DNA of 7,428 bases from Thermoleophilia bacterium (GTDB taxonomy: Bacteria > Actinomycetota > Thermoleophilia > Miltoncostaeales > Miltoncostaeaceae), in assembly GCA_017882555.1 (NCBI GenBank), contig JADGPH010000188.1:1-7428 (forward strand), written 5' to 3'. The notes beneath the pieces were generated by a model. It had not been told where the DNA came from, did not search any database, and worked only from the letters and a program-made list of their open reading frames with translations. Shown here piece after piece: positions 1 through 5,614 of the stretch. Each line of letters starts with the position of its first letter. Positions within the stretch are counted from its first letter, which is position 1. The translations under genes and the position numbers were made by a program.

Positions 1-446
1 ACCTTCATCAACTGCATCGTGATCGTCGAGGCGCCCTGGAGCCCGCCGCCACCAACGATGTCATGGTAGGCGGCGCCGGCAAGGCGCACGTAGTCGATCC
101 CGTGGTGCTGATAGAAACGCTTGTCCTCGATGGCGATTGTGGCCTGGTTGAGGACAGGCGGGATTTGGGAGCTCGTGACCAGGGTGCGGTTCTGTTCTCC
201 TGCGACGATGCCCAGACGGTGTCCAAAGCGGTCATAGATTGCGGTGTTCTGACCGAGTGTCGCGACGTTGAGAGTTGCGGTCTCGCGGACAATCTTCTTG
301 ACTTCCGCGTTGAGCACCAGACCCCCGACGATGAGGGCTCCCACGATCACGCCCAGCACACTCAAGAGCACAAGGCGGAAGCGTGCCACGCGCCGCTGCT
401 TGCGCATTCGATCGCGCCGCATCCGTTTGGCCTGCACGTACGTCAC
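1..446 (-). CDS. Class A penicillin-binding protein (PBP1-type), N-terminal part only
   Basis: Bifunctional peptidoglycan synthase: the GT51 domain polymerises lipid II at the outer face of the membrane, and a transpeptidase domain, beyond the window, would cross-link the strands. The 148 visible codons show a basic cytoplasmic tail (about residues 1-24, rich in Arg/Lys), one membrane anchor (about 25-45), and the start of the glycosyltransferase. The first GT51 motif is IAIEDKRFYQHHGID (104-118), with Glu107 the expected catalytic residue. The second is LQGASTITMQLMK (136-148). I chose the GTG at 446-444 because its GTGA overlaps the TGA of the upstream gene, which implies translational coupling; ATG codons at residues 9 and 14 are alternatives. 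The gene continues past position 1, so the transpeptidase SxxK/KTG motifs cannot be checked. A monofunctional GT51 enzyme is possible but less usual with this architecture. Confidence 0.9.
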   Translation of the reverse strand, partial: MTYVQAKRMRRDRMRKQRRVARFRLVLLSVLGVIVGALIVGGLVLNAEVKKIVRETATLNVATLGQNTAIYDRFGHRLGIVAGEQNRTLVTSSQIPPVLNQATIAIEDKRFYQHHGIDYVRLAGAAYHDIVGGGGLQGASTITMQLMK

Positions 447-931
447 GAGTCAGCATCCAATCGATTGCGTATGTCCCAGGCGGGCGCACCGCTCGAGTAG
501 TTGAGCATGCCGATCATCTGCGTCGGGCCGTGGCCGACGTGCCCGCTGACGATCCACTCGAGGTCCGCGGTGGGGTACGCACGATTGTTGTTTCGCGCCG
601 GCAGCGCTCCTCCCTGCGGCACGGGGACCCGGAATGGACCATCATTGGTCCATGTCAGCCGGACGCTCACAGCACTGGCTGGTGGACCGGACCAGAGATC
701 GTGAGCGCGTTGGAGGGCGCTCTGAGCGGTGCCCAACTGCGCATTTCGGGATTGGGTGACTGCGTCAAAGAGGAATTCCCAGCCTTGGTCGGGGCGCTTC
801 CAGACATCATGAACGCCTCCGGGCCCCCGTGTGTACGGAATCGCGATCAGTGCGGGTGCCCACAGGATCAACGCAACCCCGACGAGCGTTATCCCGAGGA
901 GTCCCTTCCGGCCTGGGCGTCGTATCGTCAT
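443..931 (-). CDS. Small membrane-anchored protein of unknown function, coupled to the PBP gene
   Basis: I do not recognise this 162-residue protein. It starts MTIRRPGRKG and has one strong hydrophobic segment (about residues 11-31, a signal anchor or uncleaved signal peptide). About 130 mostly polar residues follow, rich in Trp, Asn, Pro and Gly, including the segments YTRGPGGVHDVW and MIGMLNYSSGAPAWDIRNR near the end. A basic N-terminus before the helix predicts the bulk lies outside the cytoplasm. There is no lipobox and no paired cysteines. The ATG at 931-929 is favoured because AAGGAAGAAGG lies just upstream; an in-frame upstream extension would be Arg-rich and would run over the divergent HAD gene. 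Its TGA overlaps the GTG of the class A PBP (GTGA). An envelope role linked to peptidoglycan synthesis is therefore a reasonable inference, but only from context. Confidence 0.72.
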   Translation of the reverse strand: MTIRRPGRKGLLGITLVGVALILWAPALIAIPYTRGPGGVHDVWKRPDQGWEFLFDAVTQSRNAQLGTAQSALQRAHDLWSGPPASAVSVRLTWTNDGPFRVPVPQGGALPARNNNRAYPTADLEWIVSGHVGHGPTQMIGMLNYSSGAPAWDIRNRLDADS

Positions 932-934
932 CGA

Positions 935-945
935 CCTTCTTCCTT
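935..945 (-). promoter_or_regulatory. Ribosome binding site deciding the 931 start
   Basis: On the minus strand, AAGGAAGAAGG ends 3 nt before the ATG at 931. Its AAGGAA half lies 8 nt away, a normal Shine-Dalgarno distance. It supports this ATG over the longer in-frame extension upstream. Confidence 0.6.
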
Positions 946-954
946 GCGCGCGGC

Positions 955-960
955 AGTATA
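955..960 (-). promoter_or_regulatory. Candidate -10 box (TATACT) for the membrane protein-PBP unit
   Basis: TATACT on the minus strand matches the -10 consensus at 5 of 6 positions. It would place transcription start near 948, giving a leader of about 17 nt that still contains the Shine-Dalgarno site at 935-945. No convincing -35 box is seen at the usual distance (978-983 reads AGGGGG). The same bases form a weaker TATAGA (957-962) on the plus strand facing the HAD gene. This is a candidate from sequence pattern only. Confidence 0.4.
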
Positions 961-968
961 GACCGCGG

Positions 969-1676
969 ATGTCACCTCCCCCTAATTCCTCGGGCCTCTC
1001 ACTCCGGTCAGGGGGCCTGCGCGCGGTGCTCCTAGATGCGATGGGTACCTTGGTGCGGTTGCGTCCGCCGGCACCACTTCTGACTACCGCACTTGCCACG
1101 GCCGGCTACCCGAACCCCGCCGATCGAGTGGCGGCCGCGCTTGGTGAAGAGATCGCGTTCTACCGTGCGCACCACGTCTGGGCGCGTACCCCAGATCTCG
1201 TTCTGCAACTGAGGAGAGAGTGTGCCGGTGTCCTGGCCCAGGGGCTCGACCCGGTGCCGCCTCATGGCCTCGTGGTCGAGCTACTTGTCGGCGCGCTTCG
1301 AATCGAACCGTTTGCCGACGCTATTCCCTTTCTCGAGAACGTGCGTGCGTGCGGGCTTCAGGCTGTCGTGGTCAGCGACTGGGATTGCAGCCTGGCCGAC
1401 CACCTGTCACGGATCGGCCTGCGCGAATGGGTCGATGGCGTCGTGGTGAGCGCCGAGGTCGGAGTGACAAAGCCGGACCCGAGGATCTTCCGGCGCGCGC
1501 TTGGGCTCCTCGGGGTCGCCGCGCATGAGGTGGTCCATTGTGGGGACGACCCCGTCCGCGACGTCGCGGGCGCGGCGGCGGCCGGAATCCGCCCCATCCT
1601 TGTGGATCGCGCCGACCGCTACCCGGATGTTGTCGAGCGCGTGAGTTCGCTCGCGGACCTTCTGCGGTGGATCTAG
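969..1676 (+). CDS. HAD-superfamily hydrolase
   Basis: A cytosolic 235-residue haloacid dehalogenase-fold protein, probably a phosphatase of unknown substrate. All four HAD motifs are visible: motif I LLDAMGTLV with nucleophile Asp23; motif II VVVSDWD with Ser136; motif III Lys168 in VTKPDPRIF; motif IV HCGDDPVRD with Asp193/Asp194 and Asp198, followed by the usual AGAAAAGIRPILVDR. The helical region between motifs I and II is a C1-type cap. The second Asp of the classic DxD motif is Met25, as in the DxxGTL subgroup (HDHD3-like), so the usual acid/base residue is absent. The start is uncertain. ATG 969 has no clear Shine-Dalgarno site and would suit a leaderless message; GTG 1026, with AGGGGG 10 nt upstream, would leave only three residues before Asp23. 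The stop overlaps the convergent regulator's stop in a shared CTAG. Confidence 0.85.
   Translation: MSPPPNSSGLSLRSGGLRAVLLDAMGTLVRLRPPAPLLTTALATAGYPNPADRVAAALGEEIAFYRAHHVWARTPDLVLQLRRECAGVLAQGLDPVPPHGLVVELLVGALRIEPFADAIPFLENVRACGLQAVVVSDWDCSLADHLSRIGLREWVDGVVVSAEVGVTKPDPRIFRRALGLLGVAAHEVVHCGDDPVRDVAGAAAAGIRPILVDRADRYPDVVERVSSLADLLRWI
1673..1676. other. CTAG shared by two convergent stop codons
   Basis: The palindrome CTAG supplies TAG (1674-1676) to the plus-strand HAD gene and TAG (1675-1673) to the minus-strand repressor gene. The two genes thus end on each other with a 4-bp overlap and no room for a terminator between them. Confidence 0.85.
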
Positions 1677-1954
1677 CGGGCGAGCGCGGCGAACCGCAAG
1701 AACGTCGCGATGGTGTCCTCGAACTGTTGGACACAGTCACCTTCGCCCTGTGCGACGCAGGTGCGCATCTGATCGGTAATCAGATGCAGTCCGACCTGAT
1801 CGAGGGCCGCCTTGACTGCCGAGAGCTGCGTGAGCACCTCACGACAATCGGCGCCTTCTTCGAGCATTCGCTGGACACCGCGCAATTGACCTTCCGCGCG
1901 TCGCAGGCGGACGAGCAGTTGTTCGCGGGTGGTTGCGGCAGGCGTAGTGGCCAT
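1673..1954 (-). CDS. CsoR/FrmR-family (DUF156) transcriptional repressor, CstR-like Cys pair
   Basis: A 93-residue all-helical repressor of the family that includes CsoR (copper), RcnR (nickel/cobalt), FrmR (formaldehyde) and CstR (persulfide). The helix 1 signature RLRRAEGQLRGVQRMLEEG (16-34) is followed by DCREVLTQLSAVKAALDQVG (36-55). Cys37 and Cys66 are 29 residues apart, the same spacing as the sensing Cys pair of CsoR and CstR. The position four residues before Cys66, the copper-ligand His of CsoR, is Gln62. A Cu(I) site is therefore incomplete, and a thiol or persulfide switch is the better guess; His57 and Cys74 are additional candidate ligands. The ATG overlaps the upstream zinc-ribbon stop (TGATG). 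It is the last gene of the trxB-trxA-zinc ribbon operon. The inverted repeat at 3531-3548 is its likely operator, giving autoregulation. The family call is firm; the inducer is inferred. Confidence 0.9.
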   Translation of the reverse strand: MATTPAATTREQLLVRLRRAEGQLRGVQRMLEEGADCREVLTQLSAVKAALDQVGLHLITDQMRTCVAQGEGDCVQQFEDTIATFLRFAALAR

Positions 1955-2184
1955 CAGTGTCCGCAGCCGCAGGATCCACCGCAGCAGCCACCACCGCCGA
2001 AGCCGGTGACGGTCGGCGACGCGTCGGTTCGGGTTGGTCGAGTCGTGACGAATCCGGTGAAGCGTTGGTTGATCTCGTGTGACCCGCAGTCGGGACACAC
2101 GCGATCCTCGTCGCGCAGAAAGCCCTGACGAAAACGCTCGAAATTCGTATCGCAGGACGCACACGCGAGATCGTAGGTCGGCAT
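1954..2184 (-). CDS. FmdB-type zinc-ribbon protein with Cys/Gly-rich tail
   Basis: A 76-residue protein opening MPTYDLACASC, the typical start of the FmdB/CxxC_CxxC_SSSS putative regulatory family. Cys8-x-x-Cys11 and Cys30-x-x-Cys33 form one zinc ribbon over about residues 1-42, with the usual spacer FERFRQGFLRDEDRVCPDC. A Ser/Thr/Arg linker leads to the tail GFGGGGCCGGSCGCGH, which holds four more cysteines (67, 68, 72, 74) and a final His. That tail could bind metal or be redox active. The ATG is fixed by AAGGAG six nt upstream. It sits 17 nt after trxA, and its TGA overlaps the repressor ATG by one base. The biochemical role of this family is poorly known. Context points to a thiol- or metal-related accessory of the thioredoxin system, but that is inference. 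Confidence 0.85.
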   Translation of the reverse strand: MPTYDLACASCDTNFERFRQGFLRDEDRVCPDCGSHEINQRFTGFVTTRPTRTDASPTVTGFGGGGCCGGSCGCGH

Positions 2185-2190
2185 CGGGTT

Positions 2191-2196
2191 CTCCTT
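2191..2196 (-). promoter_or_regulatory. Shine-Dalgarno AAGGAG of the zinc-ribbon gene
   Basis: A strong AAGGAG lies 6 nt before the ATG at 2184. It is the best ribosome binding site in this operon and fixes the start of the 76-residue zinc-ribbon protein against longer readings in the same frame. Confidence 0.75.
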
Positions 2197-2201
2197 CTGG
2201 G

Positions 2202-2525
2202 CTATTGGGCCAGGCCGAGTTGCTTTTCGAGTTGGGCCTTGGGCATTGCGCCGACGGCTTGGCGCGTCAGCTGGCCGTGTTCGAAGAGTCCCAGGAACGG
2301 AATGCCTTGGACGCCGTAGCGCGCCGCGATCGGTCCGTGCTTGTCGACGTCCAGTTTGCCGACGACGAGCGTGTCGGCCCGTTCGCTTGCGATCTGTTCG
2401 ACGACGGGCGCAATGATGCGGCACGGTCCACACCACTCGGCCCAAAAGTCAATGAGCACTGGGCGTTCGTTTTCCAGTACGAGCGCCTGGAAGTTCTCCG
2501 CGGTGATCTCAAGCACACTAGCCAT
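2202..2525 (-). CDS. trxA: Thioredoxin
   Basis: A cytosolic 107-residue thioredoxin that reduces protein disulfides and is itself reduced by thioredoxin reductase, encoded by the gene just upstream. It has the full classical fold and length. FWAEWCGPCR (27-36) carries the redox pair Cys32/Cys35, and the conserved buried Asp26 and Pro40 are present. KLDVDKHGPIAARYGVQGIPF (57-77) includes cis-Pro76. The usual Thr after cis-Pro is Phe77 (GIPFLGLF), a mild deviation near the substrate groove. The ATG at 2525 is preceded by AAAGGA 10 nt away and GAGGG 3 nt away. It lies 28 nt after trxB and 17 nt before the zinc-ribbon gene, so it is the second gene of a four-gene operon. The assignment is firm. 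The genome may carry other thioredoxins outside the window. Confidence 0.96.
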   Translation of the reverse strand: MASVLEITAENFQALVLENERPVLIDFWAEWCGPCRIIAPVVEQIASERADTLVVGKLDVDKHGPIAARYGVQGIPFLGLFEHGQLTRQAVGAMPKAQLEKQLGLAQ

Positions 2526-2553
2526 TTGCCCTCGGTCCTTTCGTTACGCCGGT

Positions 2554-3507
2554 TTACGCGTGGTGCTGGGTTGTTGACGATTCGTGGGCGCTGGAGTCAA
2601 GCCACCGTTCCGCGTCCATCGCGGCCATGCAGCCGCTGCCCGACGCGGTGATTGCCTGACGATAAATGGCGTCCTGCACATCCCCGCAGGCAAACACGCC
2701 GTCGACGCTGGTGCGGGTTCCGTTCGTGACGATATAGCCCGCGCCGTCGACCTCAATCTGGTTGATGAACAGTTCGGTGTTCGGACTGTGGCCGATGGCC
2801 ACAAAGACGGCGGCGGTCGGAATGACCTCGACGGCGCCGGTAACCGTGTCGCGTACTTCCACGCTCTCGACGACGTCGTCTCCGATGACCCGCTCCACTT
2901 CGGCATTCCAGCGCACGGCGATCTTGGGGTGAGCGATGACGCGTTCGGCCATGATTCGCGAGGCACGGAACTCGTCGCGGCGGTGCACAACCGTCACCTT
3001 CGAGGCGATCCGGGCGAGAAACAGCGCCTCTTCCATGGCCGTGTCGCCGCCGCCAACGACAACGAGTTCCCGGTCGCGGAAGAAGAATCCATCACACGTC
3101 GCGCATGAGCTGACCCCGTAGCCCCGCAGCCGGGTCTCGCTCTCCAGGCCGAGCCAGCGTGCCGACGCGCCCGTGGCGATAATCACGCTCTTGGCCCGGT
3201 ACTCCTCGCCGTCGGTCCAGACGCCAAATGGCGATGCCGACACGTCGATGCGGCTGACGTCGGCGGTGATCAGCTGCGCCCCAAAGCGTTCTGCCTGACC
3301 GCGAAACAACTCCATTAGCTCCGGTCCCTGGACTCCCTCAGGGAAACCAGGGTAGTTCTCGACGTCGGTCGTGATCATCAGCTGACCGCCTGCCGCGTAC
3401 CCCTCGATGATGACGGGGGCGAGATTCGCCCGCGCCGCGTAGATGGCCGCAGTCAGGCCTGCTGGCCCCCCACCGATGATGATTACCTCATGCAACTCCG
3501 CCACCAC
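2554..3507 (-). CDS. trxB: Thioredoxin reductase (NADPH, FAD)
   Basis: A 317-residue low-molecular-weight thioredoxin reductase that passes electrons from NADPH through FAD and a dithiol to thioredoxin in the cytosol. The FAD-binding motif IIIGGGPAGLTAAIYAAR starts near residue 9. The active site is SCATCDG, with Cys135/Cys138. The NADPH domain has VVGGGDTAMEEALFLA (150-165) and HRRDEFRAS (175-183), whose arginines favour NADPH. The second FAD motif is GVFACGDVQD (270-279), followed by a normal ending. Translation starts at one of two tandem GTG codons (3507 or 3504), behind a GGGGG at 3513-3509. This is the first gene of the trxB-trxA-zinc ribbon-repressor operon, 23 nt downstream of the operator palindrome. 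The C-terminal tail, rich in Ser, His and Thr, is not conserved in the family. Function is very likely; only the start codon is uncertain. Confidence 0.96.
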   Translation of the reverse strand: MVAELHEVIIIGGGPAGLTAAIYAARANLAPVIIEGYAAGGQLMITTDVENYPGFPEGVQGPELMELFRGQAERFGAQLITADVSRIDVSASPFGVWTDGEEYRAKSVIIATGASARWLGLESETRLRGYGVSSCATCDGFFFRDRELVVVGGGDTAMEEALFLARIASKVTVVHRRDEFRASRIMAERVIAHPKIAVRWNAEVERVIGDDVVESVEVRDTVTGAVEVIPTAAVFVAIGHSPNTELFINQIEVDGAGYIVTNGTRTSVDGVFACGDVQDAIYRQAITASGSGCMAAMDAERWLDSSAHESSTTQHHA

Positions 3508-3530
3508 GCCCCCGATGAGCAGCTTCGGTC

Positions 3531-3548
3531 AATACCCGTAGGGGTATT
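3531..3548. promoter_or_regulatory. CsoR-family operator-like inverted repeat before trxB
   Basis: AATACCCGTAGGGGTATT is a perfect 7-bp inverted repeat (AATACCC / GGGTATT) around GTAG. The shape, TAC-plus-C-run facing G-run-plus-GTA with AT-rich ends, is that of operators bound by CsoR and CstR proteins. It overlaps the candidate -10 box by three bases and covers the expected transcription start, so bound repressor would block transcription of trxB, trxA, the zinc-ribbon gene and the repressor gene itself. I saw no second copy in the other intergenic gaps of the window. Confidence 0.8.
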
Positions 3549-3554
3549 CTAGCA
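3546..3554 (-). promoter_or_regulatory. Extended -10 promoter (TGCTAGAAT) of the trxB operon
   Basis: On the minus strand, TGC precedes TAGAAT, an extended -10 arrangement with 5 of 6 matches in the hexamer. The expected start near 3539 gives a leader of about 32 nt to the GTG at 3507. No good -35 box is visible in the GC-rich DNA upstream, which fits extended -10 use. Overlap with the operator supports it as the regulated promoter. Confidence 0.5.
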
Positions 3555-3608
3555 TTCGGATTGCGGGCCGCCCCCCGCGGTCGGTGGCGGGGTGGCCTCG
3601 GTGACCCG

Positions 3609-4181
3609 TCAGCCCGCGGTGTCTGGCACCTTGGTCTCCTGCCACACGAGGACGGAGCCGACGCTGACCGGGCGTTTGCAGGCGGCAAAGTACCTGCGGT
3701 GCTCGTCCTGCTCGATCTGCACAACGCGCCTGACATCTTGCGCGGTGACGAGCCCCCAGGCCACCAGGACGCCGGAGACCACTCCCTCGGCCATGCCGCC
3801 GCCCCCGAGGACCCCGATCAGAAAGCCCATGATCAAGACGCCCGCGATCAAGAGTCCGGTCACGAGCATCATCGTCCAGACCCGCCAATTCTGTGCGGTT
3901 GCCTCCAGCCGTCGAGGCGTGCGGGGGTCGGCGGTCGCATCGACCAGACGGGAGCTCGGCAATCCACCGTTGTGCATCCATCCGCGCAGCAACACGAAGA
4001 ACACTGCCGTGGTGGGTACCACGGTGGCGAGTCCGACTTCGATCCAGCTGATGAACGCACTCGCAGAGTCGCCACTTTGCATGGCGACTCCGACGCAAAA
4101 GACGAGGATCCCCACGGCGACCAGGCTTCGGGCCCAAATCCGGGACAGCTGGGTGTAGCGCCAGAGTTTCTCGTGGGTCAC
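3609..4181 (-). CDS. Four-helix integral membrane protein of unknown function
   Basis: I do not recognise this 190-residue protein. Four hydrophobic segments are visible: about residues 20-34 (SLVAVGILVFCVGVAM), 44-65, 101-126 (MMLVTGLLIAGVLIMGFLIG) and 130-147. A polar loop of about 35 residues (66-100) lies between the second and third. A charged C-terminal tail follows (148-190, including DVRRVVQIEQDEHRRYF) that is probably cytoplasmic. There are no catalytic motifs. The start is uncertain: GTG at 4181 (reading MTHEKLWRYT) begins just ahead of the first helix but has no Shine-Dalgarno site. A TANNNT box (TAGCCT, 4195-4190) ends 8 nt before it, so a leaderless message is possible. It stands alone, divergent from the MFS gene and about 100 bp upstream of trxB on the same strand. 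That gap holds the trxB operator, so it is probably not part of the regulated unit. Confidence 0.72.
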   Translation of the reverse strand: MTHEKLWRYTQLSRIWARSLVAVGILVFCVGVAMQSGDSASAFISWIEVGLATVVPTTAVFFVLLRGWMHNGGLPSSRLVDATADPRTPRRLEATAQNWRVWTMMLVTGLLIAGVLIMGFLIGVLGGGGMAEGVVSGVLVAWGLVTAQDVRRVVQIEQDEHRRYFAACKRPVSVGSVLVWQETKVPDTAG

Positions 4182-4390
4182 AGTGCGCGAGGCTAGCGCG
4201 CGGGTGACCGCGATGTGCGCAACTGCGGTCGGCGTTGCCCCCTGAGTTCGGCTCGAGCGGATTCGCGCGTCGCATTTCGCGTCCACCGAGCATCTTGCCG
4301 GGCCCCGAAAGGCGTGATGTTCGGGCACATGGTTTGATGCGTAATCCGCGGGGGATCCGCACACACGCCATGGCGAATCGAGGGAGGCCA
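4182..4390. other. Divergent intergenic region, 209 bp
   Basis: This gap separates the minus-strand membrane protein from the plus-strand MFS gene and should hold the promoters of both. Only a TAGCCT box (4195-4190, minus strand) and the MFS ribosome binding site are visible. I find no convincing -35/-10 pair on the plus strand, no CsoR-like palindrome and no small coding sequence I would defend. Confidence 0.4.
4380..4387 (+). promoter_or_regulatory. Ribosome binding site of the MFS gene
   Basis: GAGGGAGG offers GAGG 7 nt and GGAGG 3 nt ahead of the ATG at 4391. It favours that ATG over the in-frame ATG at 4370, which would add seven residues (MANRGRP) and lacks a comparable site. Confidence 0.6.
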
Positions 4391-5614
4391 ATGACCCGGT
4401 CGGCTTGGTCGGCGACGCTCGCACTGCTCATCTTCACGATGGGCACCAGCATCGTGACGCCCCTTTTGCCCCTCTACCAAACGCGCTTTGGCCTGACCGA
4501 TGGGCAGATCACCCTGCTGTTCGCGACCTACACGCTGACGGTCGTCCCGACGATGCTCGTGATGGGCGGTGTATCGGATCGCATCGGTCGAAAGAAGGTA
4601 ATGGGACCCGCGATGGTCAGTGTGACCCTGGCGTCGCTGGTCCTTGCATTCGCCTCCAACGTTCCGATGCTCTTTGCCGGACGGGTGCTGCAGGGTTTGG
4701 CCATCGGCAGCTTCCTCGGTGTCGGGACCGCGTTGATCGTCGATCACGCGCAACCCATGGAAAAGGCGTGGGCGGCAATGGTTGCGGGACTCGCCTTTCG
4801 GTTGGGGTTCGGCCTGGGACCGGGGCTCGCGGGCGTGATTGCGCAGAACACCAGCGAGCCGATTCGTCGACCGTTCGAATTCCATGTGCTGCTCATGGTT
4901 GTCGCCTTTGTGGCGTTGTTGGTGACCCCCGAGACGATCCGTCGTCTCCCGCGGAATGCCTCGTCGGGAGGTCGGTGGAGGATTCAGGTTGGCGTGCCGG
5001 CGGGTCAGATGGCGGGCTTTGCCACCTTCCTCGCCCCCGGGGCCTTTGTCTTGGGTTTTCTGGATGCGACGTTGCTGTCGGTCGTGCCGCTGTACATGGT
5101 CGCCGTGCTCGGCGTGCGCAACTTGGCACTGATCGGGCTGGTCGGGTTCCTGGAGCTGGGCTTGGGTGGCGTGACGCCGCTGATTGCCCGTCAAGTCCCG
5201 GCGCGGATCGCGGTGATGGTAGGTGTCGGGGGAGGTGCCCTCGCATCGTTGCTGGTCGTGTCGGCATCGCAGCTGCATTCGGTTGGCGTGGTGCTGATCG
5301 CCGCCGCCGCGATTGGGCTGCTCAACGGGCTGACGCTGCAGGGTGCAACGGCGATTTGCGGGGTCTCGGTGCCGATCGCCGAGCGCGGCAAGTTGCTGTC
5401 GGCGCTCTATATGTGCGCATACGCGGGCACGATTCCGACGATTGGCCTGGGGTACCTGGCGCAGGCCGTCGGAATCACCGCTGCCCTAGGCGCGTTCTCA
5501 GCGTGTGCGATCGCCTTGGCGGCGGTGGTGATTCTGGTGGGCGGTCGCGTGTATCGAGAGGTCATTCCCTACCTTGAGACACCCGTTGACGGTTTCACCG
5601 GAGATGGCGCATGA
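4391..5614 (+). CDS. Major facilitator superfamily (MFS) transporter
   Basis: A 407-residue inner-membrane secondary transporter of the 12-helix MFS type, most like proton-coupled drug or metabolite exporters (DHA1 layout); the substrate cannot be read from sequence. Helix 1 begins at WSATLALLIFTMG. The loop between helices 2 and 3 has the MFS signature motif A GGVSDRIGRKKV (59-70). Helix 4 carries RVLQGLAIG (98-106), the motif B arginine region. A glycine-rich helix 5 (FRLGFGLGPGLAGV) resembles antiporter motif C only loosely. A central polar loop (RRLPRNASSGGRW) divides the two six-helix halves. The start at 4391 follows GAGGGAGG. The TGA overlaps the ATG of the oxidoreductase gene (ATGA), so the two are probably co-translated. 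Export or import of a compound handled by that enzyme is a plausible inference, not shown. Confidence 0.9.
   Translation: MTRSAWSATLALLIFTMGTSIVTPLLPLYQTRFGLTDGQITLLFATYTLTVVPTMLVMGGVSDRIGRKKVMGPAMVSVTLASLVLAFASNVPMLFAGRVLQGLAIGSFLGVGTALIVDHAQPMEKAWAAMVAGLAFRLGFGLGPGLAGVIAQNTSEPIRRPFEFHVLLMVVAFVALLVTPETIRRLPRNASSGGRWRIQVGVPAGQMAGFATFLAPGAFVLGFLDATLLSVVPLYMVAVLGVRNLALIGLVGFLELGLGGVTPLIARQVPARIAVMVGVGGGALASLLVVSASQLHSVGVVLIAAAAIGLLNGLTLQGATAICGVSVPIAERGKLLSALYMCAYAGTIPTIGLGYLAQAVGITAALGAFSACAIALAAVVILVGGRVYREVIPYLETPVDGFTGDGA

Noticed and set aside
63..961. Plus-strand open frames opposite the PBP and its partner gene
   Set aside because: These are shadows. The minus strand carries recognisable GT51 motifs and a signal anchor with a ribosome binding site; the plus-strand products have neither.
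1673..1954. Copper-responsive regulon (classic csoR)
   Set aside because: No copper ATPase, CopZ-like chaperone or other copper gene is in the window, and the copper-ligand His is Gln. The symbol csoR was therefore not assigned.
3563..3578. GC-rich hairpin (GCGGG/CCCGC) between the membrane protein and trxB as a terminator
   Set aside because: The stem is only five pairs and no T-run follows on the minus strand. In DNA this GC-rich such a hairpin is expected by chance.
3529..4452. Alternative minus-strand open frame over the four-helix membrane protein
   Set aside because: The product is Arg/Gly-rich and lacks hydrophobic structure, while the neighbouring frame gives four clear membrane helices. 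The frame would also cover the trxB operator.
4193..5278. Long open frame on the minus strand opposite the MFS gene
   Set aside because: The translation is rich in Arg, Gln, His and Asp with no domains, typical of antisense to a high-GC gene. The plus-strand frame encodes a full MFS transporter.
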